DNA of 64,000 nucleotides from Chloroflexota bacterium (GTDB lineage: Bacteria > Chloroflexota > Dormibacteria > Aeolococcales > Aeolococcaceae). The stretch spans positions 248,001 through 312,000 of the forward strand of contig VBIQ01000007.1 of the NCBI GenBank assembly GCA_005880985.1, in the 5' to 3' direction. This document shows, in pieces, positions 29,410 through 38,700 of the stretch. Position 1 is the first letter of the stretch. Each line of letters begins with the position of its first letter. The translations under genes were made by a program, and so were the position numbers. The notes beneath the pieces were generated by a model. The model worked only from the letters and a program-made list of their open reading frames with translations, was not told the origin of the DNA and searched no databases.

Positions 29410-30261
29410 TCACGGGGGCGTGCGACCGGCAACCCGGGAGGCGGCCTGGCGGCCCACGGCGGTCAGCCGGAGCCGGCGAGGGGCCACCCGCCGGGCTGCC
29501 GCCAGCGACCGCCAGGCGGCGCGGGCGACGAGGTCCTCGCGGCGCGACCAGTCGATTCCGTAGCCACGGCGGAGAGAGGTGGGGAGCAGGCTGATGGTGG
29601 TCAGGCGGAGGACGTGGTCGAGCGGCGCCAGCAGCGGGGACGGAAGCGGCGGGTGGAGCACGGCGTGGGCGATCTCCATCGACGCCGCCGACGGCCGGAG
29701 CGCACCGCTCGCCAGGGTGGCGTCGATGTAGGCGTGGAGATGAGCGGCCCCGCGGAACTGGGCGCTCTCGGGAAGGTCCATCAGGGCCGCCGCGGCGTTC
29801 CACTCGACGACGAACCGATCGCCATCGGCAGCGGCGATCCGCCCGCCCAGACGGAGCTCGGTCTCCAGCATCGACTCCACCAGGGTCGCGTGCACCCAGC
29901 GAGCGAGCACTGGATCGCCGGCGGCGTAGCCGTCGGCGACCACCTGCCGGTGGCGCGCCGTCACCGCGGCGCAGGCGGCGCGGGCCTCGGCGGTGGTGCC
30001 CATCGAGATCGCCGCCGCCCACTCGAGGGTGCGCAGCAGCCGGCCGTACGGGTCGTGGGCGAAGTCGCTGTGCTCGACCACCGCCGCGGCGATCAGCGGA
30101 TGGGCCACCTGCATCAGCAGCGCCCGGCCGCCGCCGAGCAGGAGCAGCGGTTCTCCCGCCAGACGCCAGGTCACCGAGCCGGGTCCGAAGAGGCCGGGGT
30201 CGGGGCTGGGATCGTGCAGCGGCGAGGTCGCGGGAAGGCCGGGGAGCGGCCCCACCAGCAT
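29410..30261 (-). CDS. Oxygenase MpaB family / DUF2236 protein
   Basis: DPGLFGPGSVTWRLAGEPLLLLGGGRALLMQVAHPLIAAAVVEHSDFAHDPYGRLLRTLEWAAAISMGTTAEA; RWVHATLVESML. Confidence 0.85.
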   Translation of the reverse strand: MLVGPLPGLPATSPLHDPSPDPGLFGPGSVTWRLAGEPLLLLGGGRALLMQVAHPLIAAAVVEHSDFAHDPYGRLLRTLEWAAAISMGTTAEARAACAAVTARHRQVVADGYAAGDPVLARWVHATLVESMLETELRLGGRIAAADGDRFVVEWNAAAALMDLPESAQFRGAAHLHAYIDATLASGALRPSAASMEIAHAVLHPPLPSPLLAPLDHVLRLTTISLLPTSLRRGYGIDWSRREDLVARAAWRSLAAARRVAPRRLRLTAVGRQAASRVAGRTPP

Positions 30262-30296
30262 CCCCGCGAGGCGTCTCAGCGACGCCGGCGGGGCGG

Positions 30297-30713
30297 CTAC
30301 GCCTTGGTCGCGCGGAACGCCTTGTCCACCTCGGCAACGGCGTCGAGAAGCTTCTGCCCGTCGGCCGGGTCATTGCTCTTCTTGGCCGCGCCGGCAGCCT
30401 TGGTCGCGGTCCAGAAGATCTCGTGCAGGTTGGGGACCTTCTGCTGGTGCTCGGGCTTGAAGTAATCGGTCCAGAGGACCCACAGGTGATGCTTGACCAG
30501 GTCGGCGCGCTCCTCCTTGATGAAGACCGCGCGTTCGCGGAAGGTCGGGTCGTCGCTGCCCTGGTACTTCTCCTGGCACGCCTTCACCGACTCGGCCTCG
30601 ATGCGCGCCTGCGCCGGGTCGTAGACGCCGCAGGGAAGGTCGCAGTGGGCGCGCACGACGGTCGGCGCCGAGATCCGATCGGCGAGGGCGAGCACGCAAC
30701 TGAGCATCCGCAT
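30297..30713 (-). CDS. sodN: Nickel-dependent superoxide dismutase precursor
   Basis: 22-aa leader followed by the Ni-hook HCDLPCGVYDPAQARIEAESVKACQEKY. Confidence 0.96.
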   Translation of the reverse strand: MRMLSCVLALADRISAPTVVRAHCDLPCGVYDPAQARIEAESVKACQEKYQGSDDPTFRERAVFIKEERADLVKHHLWVLWTDYFKPEHQQKVPNLHEIFWTATKAAGAAKKSNDPADGQKLLDAVAEVDKAFRATKA

Positions 30714-30776
30714 CGGCGCAATCCTCCTCCTGACCTGACTGCAATGCGATCAATGCTAGTCACCTACCGTGCAGCC

Positions 30777-31241
30777 ATGCCCCGGATCGGCCGCGTCCTG
30801 ACCGCCGCCGGCCTCGCTGCCGGCGCCGCGGCGGCGTGGCGGTGGCTGGGTCCCGACCGCGTGGCGGTCGACGGCGAGAGCATGAGCCCCGCGCTGCGCC
30901 CCGGTGACCGTCTGCTGCTCCTCCGCGGGCGGGTGCAGCGCGGCGACGTGGTCGCCTTCAGCCATCCCCGCCTGCCCGGGATCACAGCGGTCAAGCGCGT
31001 TGCCGGCCTCCCCGGCGACCGCGTCGAGAGCGGTGGCTGCTCACCGCTCGAGGCCGGCGACGGCTACCTCCTTCTCGGCGACAACCCGGCGGCCAGCACC
31101 GACAGCCGGCACTTCGGGGCGGTGCCGGCCGCCGCGCTGCGCGGCCGCGCCGTCTACCGCTACGCGCCACCCGCCCGCCGCGGCCGGCTTGGCGCCGACG
31201 GCGGGCTCAGTGCCCGGAGGCCGCGACGATGGGGGCGTTGA
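30777..31241 (+). CDS. sodX: Ni-SOD maturation protease (signal-peptidase-I-like)
   Basis: [20 protein letters not shown] (Ser), [14 protein letters not shown] (Lys), [18 protein letters not shown]; divergent from sodN. Confidence 0.9.
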   Translation: MPRIGRVLTAAGLAAGAAAAWRWLGPDRVAVDGESMSPALRPGDRLLLLRGRVQRGDVVAFSHPRLPGITAVKRVAGLPGDRVESGGCSPLEAGDGYLLLGDNPAASTDSRHFGAVPAAALRGRAVYRYAPPARRGRLGADGGLSARRPRRWGR

Positions 31242-32622
31242 GCCGCTGACCGCCGGTCGAGCCCTCGAAGGGGGCGTCGCCGAAGCTGAAGGTTCCGCCG
31301 TCGGAGGCGACCAGCCAGTAGCCGCTGCCAGCGGTGCGAGGGGCGATCCGGGTGATCGGCTGGTTGAGGCGCATGGCGCCGGTCGAGCCGAGGAAGGGGG
31401 CTCCGCCGAAGCTGAACACCCCGCCGTCGGCGGCGACCAGCCAGTAGCCGCTGCCGTCGGGGGCCGCGGCGGTGCCGACGATGGGGGCGTTGAGGCGCGC
31501 GGCGCCGGTGGAGCCCTGGAACGCGGCGGTGCCGTAGGTGAAGACGCCGCCGTCGGAGGCGACCAGCCAGTAGCCGCCGCCGTCCGGGGTGGCGGCGATG
31601 CCGACGATGGGAGCGTTGAGGTGCACGGCACCGGTCGAGCCGTGGAACGCCGCGTCGCCGAAGGCGAACACGCCGCCGTCGGCGGCGACCAGCCAGTAGC
31701 CGCCGCCGTCGGGGGTGGCGGCGATGCCGACGATGGGGGCGTTGAGGTGGTTGGCGCCGGTCGAGCCGTGGAACGCCGCGTTGCCGTAGGTGAACACGCC
31801 GCCGTCGGAGGCGACCAGCCAGTAGCCGCCACCGTCACCGGTGCGCGAGATGCCCACCACCGGTGCCTGCAGGCGGACGTTGCCGGCGCTTCCCAGGAAG
31901 GGCGCGTTGCCGAAGGCGAAGACTCCGCCGTCGCGGCCGGCCAGCCAGTAGCCGGCGGTGGGGGGCGCCGACGGGCTTGGCGCCGGTCCGCCGCTGCTTG
32001 CCGCATCGGGCGGCAGCTGGGCGAACTCCTCGGCGGTCACGATAACGTTGGACACCTGGCTCCCACCGCCCGACCAGCTGGCCGCGGTGGCGGATCCGAT
32101 GGCGACGTGGGTGTAGCTGGGATTGAGGATGTTGGCCCGGTGATCGGGGCTGTTCATGAACATCCGATGGAGCGTCGCCGCCGCCGCCGCCGGATCGCTC
32201 TCTCCGCTCAGCCAGCCGATGTTCTCGCCCGCCGACCGGAAGGGCACGCCGGCCGACTGCATGACGTTGAACACGTTCTGCCCGCCGCAACCGGGGATGA
32301 CATGCGAGAAGTAGTTGCGCTGCACCATGTCGACGGCCCGCCCGCTGATCGGGAAGCCGCAACCACCGTAGCCGCCGCTCTCGGCGATCGATCCGAGAGT
32401 GTCGTTCCACTGCAGCGGCGCCAGCCCGTTGGCGGCCCGGTCCTGGTTCAGCAACGCCACCAGGTCGGAGTCGAAGGTCGCATCGGCGCTGGCTGAGCGG
32501 CCGGGGTGCACCAGACCGGCTGCGGCGGCGAGCATCACCGCGCTCAGCACGCCGGCTGCGGTGCGACGGAGTCGACGGCGCGGGCGGACGGCGGATGGGA
32601 GGGTCGGACCGACGACGCGCAT
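31207..32622 (-). CDS. Secreted CAP-domain (SCP-like) protein with C-terminal 42-aa [12 protein letters not shown] repeats
   Basis: Signal peptide; [27 protein letters not shown]...[11 protein letters not shown]...[23 protein letters not shown] (CAP), then repeats [42 protein letters not shown]. Confidence 0.93.
   Translation of the reverse strand: MRVVGPTLPSAVRPRRRLRRTAAGVLSAVMLAAAAGLVHPGRSASADATFDSDLVALLNQDRAANGLAPLQWNDTLGSIAESGGYGGCGFPISGRAVDMVQRNYFSHVIPGCGGQNVFNVMQSAGVPFRSAGENIGWLSGESDPAAAAATLHRMFMNSPDHRANILNPSYTHVAIGSATAASWSGGGSQVSNVIVTAEEFAQLPPDAASSGGPAPSPSAPPTAGYWLAGRDGGVFAFGNAPFLGSAGNVRLQAPVVGISRTGDGGGYWLVASDGGVFTYGNAAFHGSTGANHLNAPIVGIAATPDGGGYWLVAADGGVFAFGDAAFHGSTGAVHLNAPIVGIAATPDGGGYWLVASDGGVFTYGTAAFQGSTGAARLNAPIVGTAAAPDGSGYWLVAADGGVFSFGGAPFLGSTGAMRLNQPITRIAPRTAGSGYWLVASDGGTFSFGDAPFEGSTGGQRLNAPIVAASGH
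31240..31990 (-). repeat. Six in-frame tandem repeats, exact 126-bp period
   Basis: CCGCCGTC core at 31295, 31421, 31547, 31673, 31799 and 31925, each 126 bp apart; encodes 42-aa repeat units. Confidence 0.9.
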
Positions 32623-32654
32623 GAGCTTCCTCGCGTCGGCCCACCGTTGCTGAC

Positions 32655-32735
32655 TCCTTCGGTAGCCCGGCCGTCTCCGGCGGAGACCCGTGACTTTGCG
32701 CCCCCTCCTCGCGGAGGGTTAGCCGTTGTCGGGAG
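32655..32735 (-). ncRNA. c-di-GMP-I (GEMM-type) riboswitch in the 5' UTR of the CAP-domain gene
   Basis: Minus strand GGCUAACCCUCC-GCGA-GGAGGGGGCGCAAAGUCACGGGUCUCCGCCGGAGACGGCCGGGCUACCGAAGG: hairpin capped by a GNRA loop, GCAAAG core, and GCCGGG-CUACCGA receptor arm, aligning with the GEMM-I consensus. Confidence 0.88.
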
Positions 32736-32934
32736 CCGACGCACTGAGCCTACCGGTGACGCCGGACCCCGGCACCACCCGCACCAAGGCGCTCGACGCG
32801 CGCGACGGCGGTGCGATTAATCGCCACCGCCCCGTGACCGCTCCCACCGCGAACGCGTGACTCGCGGCACGCGTCCTTGCCACCCCCGCTGCCCGGATCT
32901 CCACGGCCGCCGATGGAGATGCGACGATGAGGAG

Positions 32935-33096
32935 GTGCCCGATCCCGCCGGCCGGCTGCGGTCGCGCATGGCCGGCTTTCTCACCAACCTCGAGGCCGGA
33001 CCGCCGTGGCCCGGCAAGGCGATCCCGCTGGTCCGCAACCGGGCTCGCGCGCTGTTCGGCGGCTGCTGCGGCAATCACGGCCAGCCCGGCTGTTGA
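32935..33096 (+). CDS. Small protein with C-terminal CCGNHGQPGC motif (GTG 32935 or ATG 32968 start)
   Basis: VPDPAGRLRSRMAGFLTNLEAGPPWPGKAIPLVRNRARALFGGCCGNHGQPGC; GAGGAG just upstream. Confidence 0.5.
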   Translation: MPDPAGRLRSRMAGFLTNLEAGPPWPGKAIPLVRNRARALFGGCCGNHGQPGC

Positions 33097-33170
33097 CAGG
33101 GCCCTGACAAGGGCGCCGGTCGGGCGTCCCCACCCCGCCGGAGGCGCCGCTAGCCCCGGCCCCACCACGC

Positions 33171-34778
33171 TCAGGCGGTCGGCGGTTCGGCTCCCCTGGG
33201 CTCTGCCCGGCCGCGCCGCCCGCCACCGCCGCGCCGCCGCGGCGCCGCCGCCCGCGCGGCGGTGCGCCGGCTCGTCTTGCTGTCGCCGCGACGCCCGCGC
33301 GACCGCGCCGAGGCGCCGGCGCCGTTGGCCGGCGGCTTGGCGACGGCCACCGGCTCGGCGGCGCGCACCTCCTCGGCGCTCTGGCTTCGCGCCAGCCTGA
33401 CCAGCTCGTCGATCGCGGTCGCGATCCCCCGGGCGACGACGTCGATGTCGTGCATCTCGTCGTAGTCCCCGATCAGACCGAAGCCGATGCGGCCGTTGTA
33501 GGACATGATCGCCACCGCCAGCCGCTTGTCCTCGGCGAGGAAGGCGATGGGGAAGACCTCACGCAGCTCGCGCCCCAGCATGTAGACGGGAAACTGCGGT
33601 CCCGGCACGTTGGTGACCAGCACGTTGTAGAAGCGGGTGGAGAACGCCAGCCTGCTCGCCTGCGCCAGCAGCGTCGGCGGTGCGAAGTCCTGCATGTCGG
33701 TGATCACCCGCGCGCCGAGCGCCTGCTTCGACTCCTTGACCCCGTCCATCGCCGCCCGCACCACCCGTAACCGCTCGATCGGGTCCTCGACGTACACCGG
33801 CAGGGGCGCCAGCATGATCACGATCTTGTTGCCCATGGCGGTGCGCTCGTCGAGGCCACGCACCGACATCGGGACGCAGGCGCGCAGGTGGAGGCCCTCG
33901 GTGCGCACTCCCCGCTTGTGCAGCCAGCGTGCGATTCCGCCGCTCACCACGCTCACCACCACGTCGTTGATGGTGCCGCCGAAGGTGTTCTTGATCAGCC
34001 GGAACTCGGCGAGGTCACCGCGCACGGCGACGAACCGTCGATGCGGCCCGATCGGACCGTTGAGCGGGGTGCGGGTCGGCGGGTTGAGCGCCGCCCAGGT
34101 GATCTCGGCCAGCGCCTGGGCTGACTCGGCGGCCTTGCCCGCCACCGTCAGAGGCCGGCCGGCGGCACTCACCGCGGTCTCGGCCAGCTCGACGGCGGTG
34201 CGAGCCGCGTCGCGCACCCCCGCCGCCAGCAGCCCGGCGGTTCCCGGCTCGGGCTCGGCCTGCCAGGGCGCGTCGGGCTCGACCCGCGGCGCCGGCTCGG
34301 GAGCGAGGTCGAAGAGCAGGGTCATCAGCTCCGCCCCGGACACGCCGTCGACCAGGGCGTGGTGGGTCTTGGAGATGACCGCGAAGCGGTTGCCCTCCAG
34401 TCCCTCGACGATCCACAGCTCCCAGAGCGGCTTGCCGCGGTCCAGCCGCTGGGAGGCGATCCGCGCCGCCAGCCGCAACAGCTGCTCCTCGGCGCCGGGT
34501 GAGGGCAGTGCCGTCTGCCGGACGTGGTATTCGAGGGTGAAGTTGGGATCGTCGATCCACAGCGGCCGGCCTGCTTCGAAGGGCGGGAAGGCGAGCTTCT
34601 GGCGGTAGCGGGGGACCATGGGGAGGCGGCCGCCGATGTGTCCGAGGACCTCCTCGAGCGGCGGTGGCGGCCCGTCGAAGATGGCGATGCCGCCGATGTG
34701 CATGTGAGAGCCGTGCCGTTCCTGGTGGAGGAAGGTGGCGTCGACCACGCTGAGCCGGTCCAGGTGTCGCTGCCCCAT
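33171..34778 (-). CDS. Wax ester synthase / diacylglycerol acyltransferase (WS/DGAT) family
   Basis: RLSVVDATFLHQERHGSHMHIGGIAIFDG; KTHHALVDGVSGAELMTLLFD (HHxxxDG); NDVVVSVVSGGIARWL; NVPGPQFPVYMLGREL. Confidence 0.93.
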   Translation of the reverse strand: MGQRHLDRLSVVDATFLHQERHGSHMHIGGIAIFDGPPPPLEEVLGHIGGRLPMVPRYRQKLAFPPFEAGRPLWIDDPNFTLEYHVRQTALPSPGAEEQLLRLAARIASQRLDRGKPLWELWIVEGLEGNRFAVISKTHHALVDGVSGAELMTLLFDLAPEPAPRVEPDAPWQAEPEPGTAGLLAAGVRDAARTAVELAETAVSAAGRPLTVAGKAAESAQALAEITWAALNPPTRTPLNGPIGPHRRFVAVRGDLAEFRLIKNTFGGTINDVVVSVVSGGIARWLHKRGVRTEGLHLRACVPMSVRGLDERTAMGNKIVIMLAPLPVYVEDPIERLRVVRAAMDGVKESKQALGARVITDMQDFAPPTLLAQASRLAFSTRFYNVLVTNVPGPQFPVYMLGRELREVFPIAFLAEDKRLAVAIMSYNGRIGFGLIGDYDEMHDIDVVARGIATAIDELVRLARSQSAEEVRAAEPVAVAKPPANGAGASARSRGRRGDSKTSRRTAARAAAPRRRGGGGRRGRAEPRGAEPPTA

Positions 34779-34875
34779 CGTCCTGCCTCCTCCTTCCGCG
34801 GAGAGGAGATCGTAGGCGAACCCGTCAGTCAGTGGTGATCGACATATTCGCCGTGATCGACATATTCTTCGCGGC

Positions 34876-35268
34876 ATGGCGCAGACCGTTGAACGACAGG
34901 AGCTCCGGGTCCTCGAGGCGCAGTGGACCTTCCTCGACAACTTCTGCCAGCGCCAGGCGGAACGGCTGCGCCACGGGCAGGACACCGACGAGGACGACGA
35001 CCAGGTCCCCTACGAGCTCCACGCCTCCATCGCCCAGCGGGAGCTGCAGGCGCTGCGCGGAACGCTCGACGCTCTCCGGCGTGAGCGCGACCAGCTGGCG
35101 GCCGAGGTCGAGTGGCTTCGATCGGCCCTGATGCTGCGCGGAGGCGAGCCCACCGCAACCGTCATCGGCCGGGCGACCTTCGGCGTCCCGGCGGGCGGAT
35201 GGTGGCGCCGGCAGAGCGGCCGGCTGCGCTGGCGGGGCTGGCTGCGCTGGCTTCGCCCCCGGCGCTGA
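34876..35268 (+). CDS. Hypothetical coiled-coil protein with basic Trp/Arg-rich C-terminus
   Basis: ORF with heptad-like helices (LRGTLDALRRERDQLAAEVEWLRSAL) and WWRRQSGRLRWRGWLRWLRPRR tail. Confidence 0.6.
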   Translation: MAQTVERQELRVLEAQWTFLDNFCQRQAERLRHGQDTDEDDDQVPYELHASIAQRELQALRGTLDALRRERDQLAAEVEWLRSALMLRGGEPTATVIGRATFGVPAGGWWRRQSGRLRWRGWLRWLRPRR

Positions 35269-35347
35269 TCCGAGAGGGTGGCGCGCGGCGTCAGGTCGGG
35301 GTAAGGTTGCTCCGCCGCTCGCCCCCACGAGCGTGTGGAGGAAGGAG

Positions 35348-35665
35348 ATGGTCGACCGGCCGAATGGCCGTCCCTCGTCCCGCGAGGCGCTGCGTCTCGA
35401 CGGCATGACCTGGCGACACCTCGAGCGGATCACCGGAGACGCCTGCCACGACTGCGGCCGGTGCGACCGCGGCGCCGACGGGCACTACCGTCATCAGTGC
35501 AGCCTGAGCCCGGGGTGGTTCGCCGGCACGGTGGTGGTCTGCGCCACCTGCTTCGCCGGGCGCATCCGCGACGCGCTCTCCGACGGAGAGCTCACCGGCA
35601 TCGCCGTGCGCGCCGCCACCGGGGACCCCGAGGCGCTTCGCCGGGTCCGCGACACGGAGTCGTAG
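35348..35665 (+). CDS. Hypothetical Cys-rich protein
   Basis: AGGAAGGAG RBS then MVDRPNG...DACHDCGRCDRGADGHYRHQC...VVCATCFAGRIRD. Confidence 0.6.
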   Translation: MVDRPNGRPSSREALRLDGMTWRHLERITGDACHDCGRCDRGADGHYRHQCSLSPGWFAGTVVVCATCFAGRIRDALSDGELTGIAVRAATGDPEALRRVRDTES

Positions 35666-35750
35666 GCACGGTTCCCCCCGGCTGAGCCGGCATTCGCGGC
35701 CGCGACGGCACCGGCGCCGCCTCCGGGCCTGGCTCCGGGACAATGGCGAG

Positions 35751-38700
35751 ATGTCGGTGTGCGCCACCTGCGGGGTCGACAACCCGCCCGGGTTCCGCTT
35801 CTGCGGCGGCTGCGGTGAGCCGATGGCCGCGGGGGCGTGCGCCTCGTGCGGCGCCACCAACCCCCCCGAGCACCGCTTCTGCGGGCGCTGCGGCGCCGAG
35901 CTGACCAGCGCCGACCGGCCGAGCGGCGAGCTCGGGGAGCGCAAGCTGGTCACCGTACTTTTTGCCGACGTTGTCGGTTTCACGACCCTCGCGGAGAGGG
36001 GCGATCCCGAGGAGGTGGCCCGCGCCGTCGACGCCGCCTTCCGGCGCATGGGCGAGGTCGTGGTCGACCACGGCGGCACCGTCGACAAGTACATGGGCGA
36101 CTCGCTGATGGCCCTGTTCGGGGTGCCCCAGGCCCACGACGACGACGCGGAGCGGTCGCTGGCCGCCGCCCTGGCAATGCGCGACGTCTCCGGGGAGCTC
36201 GACTTCTCCATCGGCGTCAACAGCGGCGAGGTGATGGTGACCTCGGTGGGGCGCGACGCCGACGTCACCGTGATCGGCGACGCGGTCAACGTGGCGGCCC
36301 GCCTCGAGAAGGCCGCCGCATCAGGGGAGATCCTGGTCGGCCCGCTCACCGCCGAGCTCGCCGGCCGCGGCATCGTGCTGCGACAGCGCGAACCGCTGGT
36401 GCTCAAGGGCCGGCGCGAGCCGGTGTCCGTCTGGGAGGCGGTCTCGCTGCGCTCCCGCGAGCCGGGGCCAAACCCCTCCAGGCTTCCGCTGCTCGGTCGC
36501 GACGACGAGCTCGACTTCCTGCGCGGCTGCTGGCGGCGGGTGGTGCGCTCCCGGCGTGCCGAGGTGGTGCGGCTGGTCGGTGACGCCGGGGTGGGCAAGA
36601 CGCGGCTGCTCGACGAGCTGGTCGCGACGGCCGCCCCGGAGGCCCACGTCGCCCGCTCGGCCTACCCCGCCTATGGCGCCCCCAGCGGCCCCCGGGTGGC
36701 GGGCGACATCGCTCGCCAGCTCGGCAGCGTCGGCGACCCCGACGCCGACGCGCGCATCGCGACCCTGACCGGCGCGGCCCCGGCCACCCCCGACTCGGCG
36801 CCGGCCAATCTCCGGCAGGAGACGGTTTGGGCGCTGCGCCGCCTGCTCCGCGCCCGCGCCGACGGGCGGCCGGTGTTGCTCACCATCGACGACACCCACC
36901 GCGCCGGCGACGCGGCCCTCGACCTCTTCGCCGAGGTGATGGCGCGGGTGGTGGAGGCGCCGGTGCTGCTGGTTCTGGCGGGCCGCCCGCAGCCGTCACA
37001 ATGGCTGGCCCAGCCGGCGGTCGCCTCGACCCTGGTGGTGCCGCCGCTGGAGGCGGAGGACGCCCGCGCCCTGCTCGACGCGCTGCTGCCGGAGCGCCGC
37101 CTCGACGCCGCCGCCGCGGAGGTGCTGGTGCGCCGAGCCGGCGGCAACCCGCTGCACCTGCGCGAGCTGGCGCGCCTGCTCGACGCCCAGGGCTACGGCG
37201 CCGGCGGGACGCCGGCGCTCCCGGCCACCCTGCAGAGCGTGCTCGCCGCCCGCCTCGACGCGCTCCCGCCCGCCGAGAAGGCAGCCCTGCTCCACCTCGC
37301 CCTCTTCGACGAAGGCGCCGGCGACGGCGAGCTCGCCGCGGTCGGCCTGACCCGCGCGGAGGAGCCCCTCCGCCGGCTGGTGAGCGCCGGGCTGGCGCAC
37401 CAGCATGAGGACGGACGGCATGCGGTGGTCGACCCCCTGCTGCGCGAGGTCGCCTACGAGGCCATCCCCCGCGAGCTGCGCGGGCAGCGTCACCGCCTCG
37501 CCGCCGGCGCGCTCGACGATCCCGCCGAGGCAGCTCGTCACCTCGACCAGGCGACCCGCTTCCTGCCCGACGACGCCGGCTTGCGAGCCGAGGCGGGGGA
37601 AGCGCTGGCGGCCGCGGCGGCGGCGATGCTCAACACCCACCGCCATGCCGAGGGCATCCGGCTGCTGGAGCGCGCCATCGAGCTCGGCGCGACCGGCAAC
37701 GACATCCGGCTGCGACTCGCCCAGGCGCTACTGGCGATCTCGCGCGGACACGATGCCGAGCGCGCCCTCGACGAGATGCGGATCCCCGAGGACGATCCCC
37801 GCCTGGCAGCGGAGGTTCTGCTCGTCCGCGCCAACGCCGTGTCGATGTATTCGCCCAACGATTCGCTCGCGCTCTTCGACCAGGCGCTCCACCATTGGAC
37901 GGCCATCGGCGACCGCGACAAGCAGGCCTGGGCGCTGACCAACAGCGGCCTGCCGCACTTTCTCGCCGGAGATGGTGCCGGCGCTGTCACCAACCTCGAG
38001 GCGGCGATGGCGATCTTCGAGGAGATCGGCAGCCGCAACGGGCTCACCGCGGCGCGCTCGATGTTCGGCGTGTTCAAGCCCGAGGATCCCCGCGTCGGCG
38101 CTTGGTTCGACGAATCGCTCGGCTTCGCCGAGCAGATCGGGGACCGGAGCCGGCAGCGCGTCGCGCTGGAGGCACTGGTGTGGCACCACTCGATGCGGAG
38201 CCGTTGGGGTGGTCCCGCCGACACCAGCACGGCGCTGGCTCACGCCGAACGTCTCGCCCAACTCGGCGCCGAGGCGGGGGACAGCCACGCCGAGATGACG
38301 GGGCTGGCCCTGGCCACATATCTGTGCCGCATGGGAGGCGACATCGCCGGGGCCTGCGGTCTGGCCGAACGGCTCCGCACGCTTCCCGGCGACGACCCGG
38401 GTTCGGTGGCGACGGTGGCCCGGGCGGCGCTGTTCAGCGTCGACGTCCTTGCCGGCAACGTCCAGCCGCAGCGCCCGGCGATCTCCACGCTCGACCCGCT
38501 GACCGGCTTCGCCCTGGTGATCGTCGCCGAGTCGCTGGCCCTGCTGGGCCTGCTCGGCGAAGCTCGGGCCTGCCTCCCCGCCCCGAGCAGGCAGGACGCG
38601 CTCCCGCTGGAGGCGATGGTCGTCAGTCCCGCCGGCGGTCTGGTGGCGGTGCTGCGCGGCCAGACCGCCGAAGCCGAAGCGTGGCTCGAGATCGTCGCCC

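Noticed and set aside
31240-31990. Possible CRISPR-like array (regular repeats)
   Set aside because: The 126-bp unit is in frame and coding, with no short repeat/unique spacer structure.
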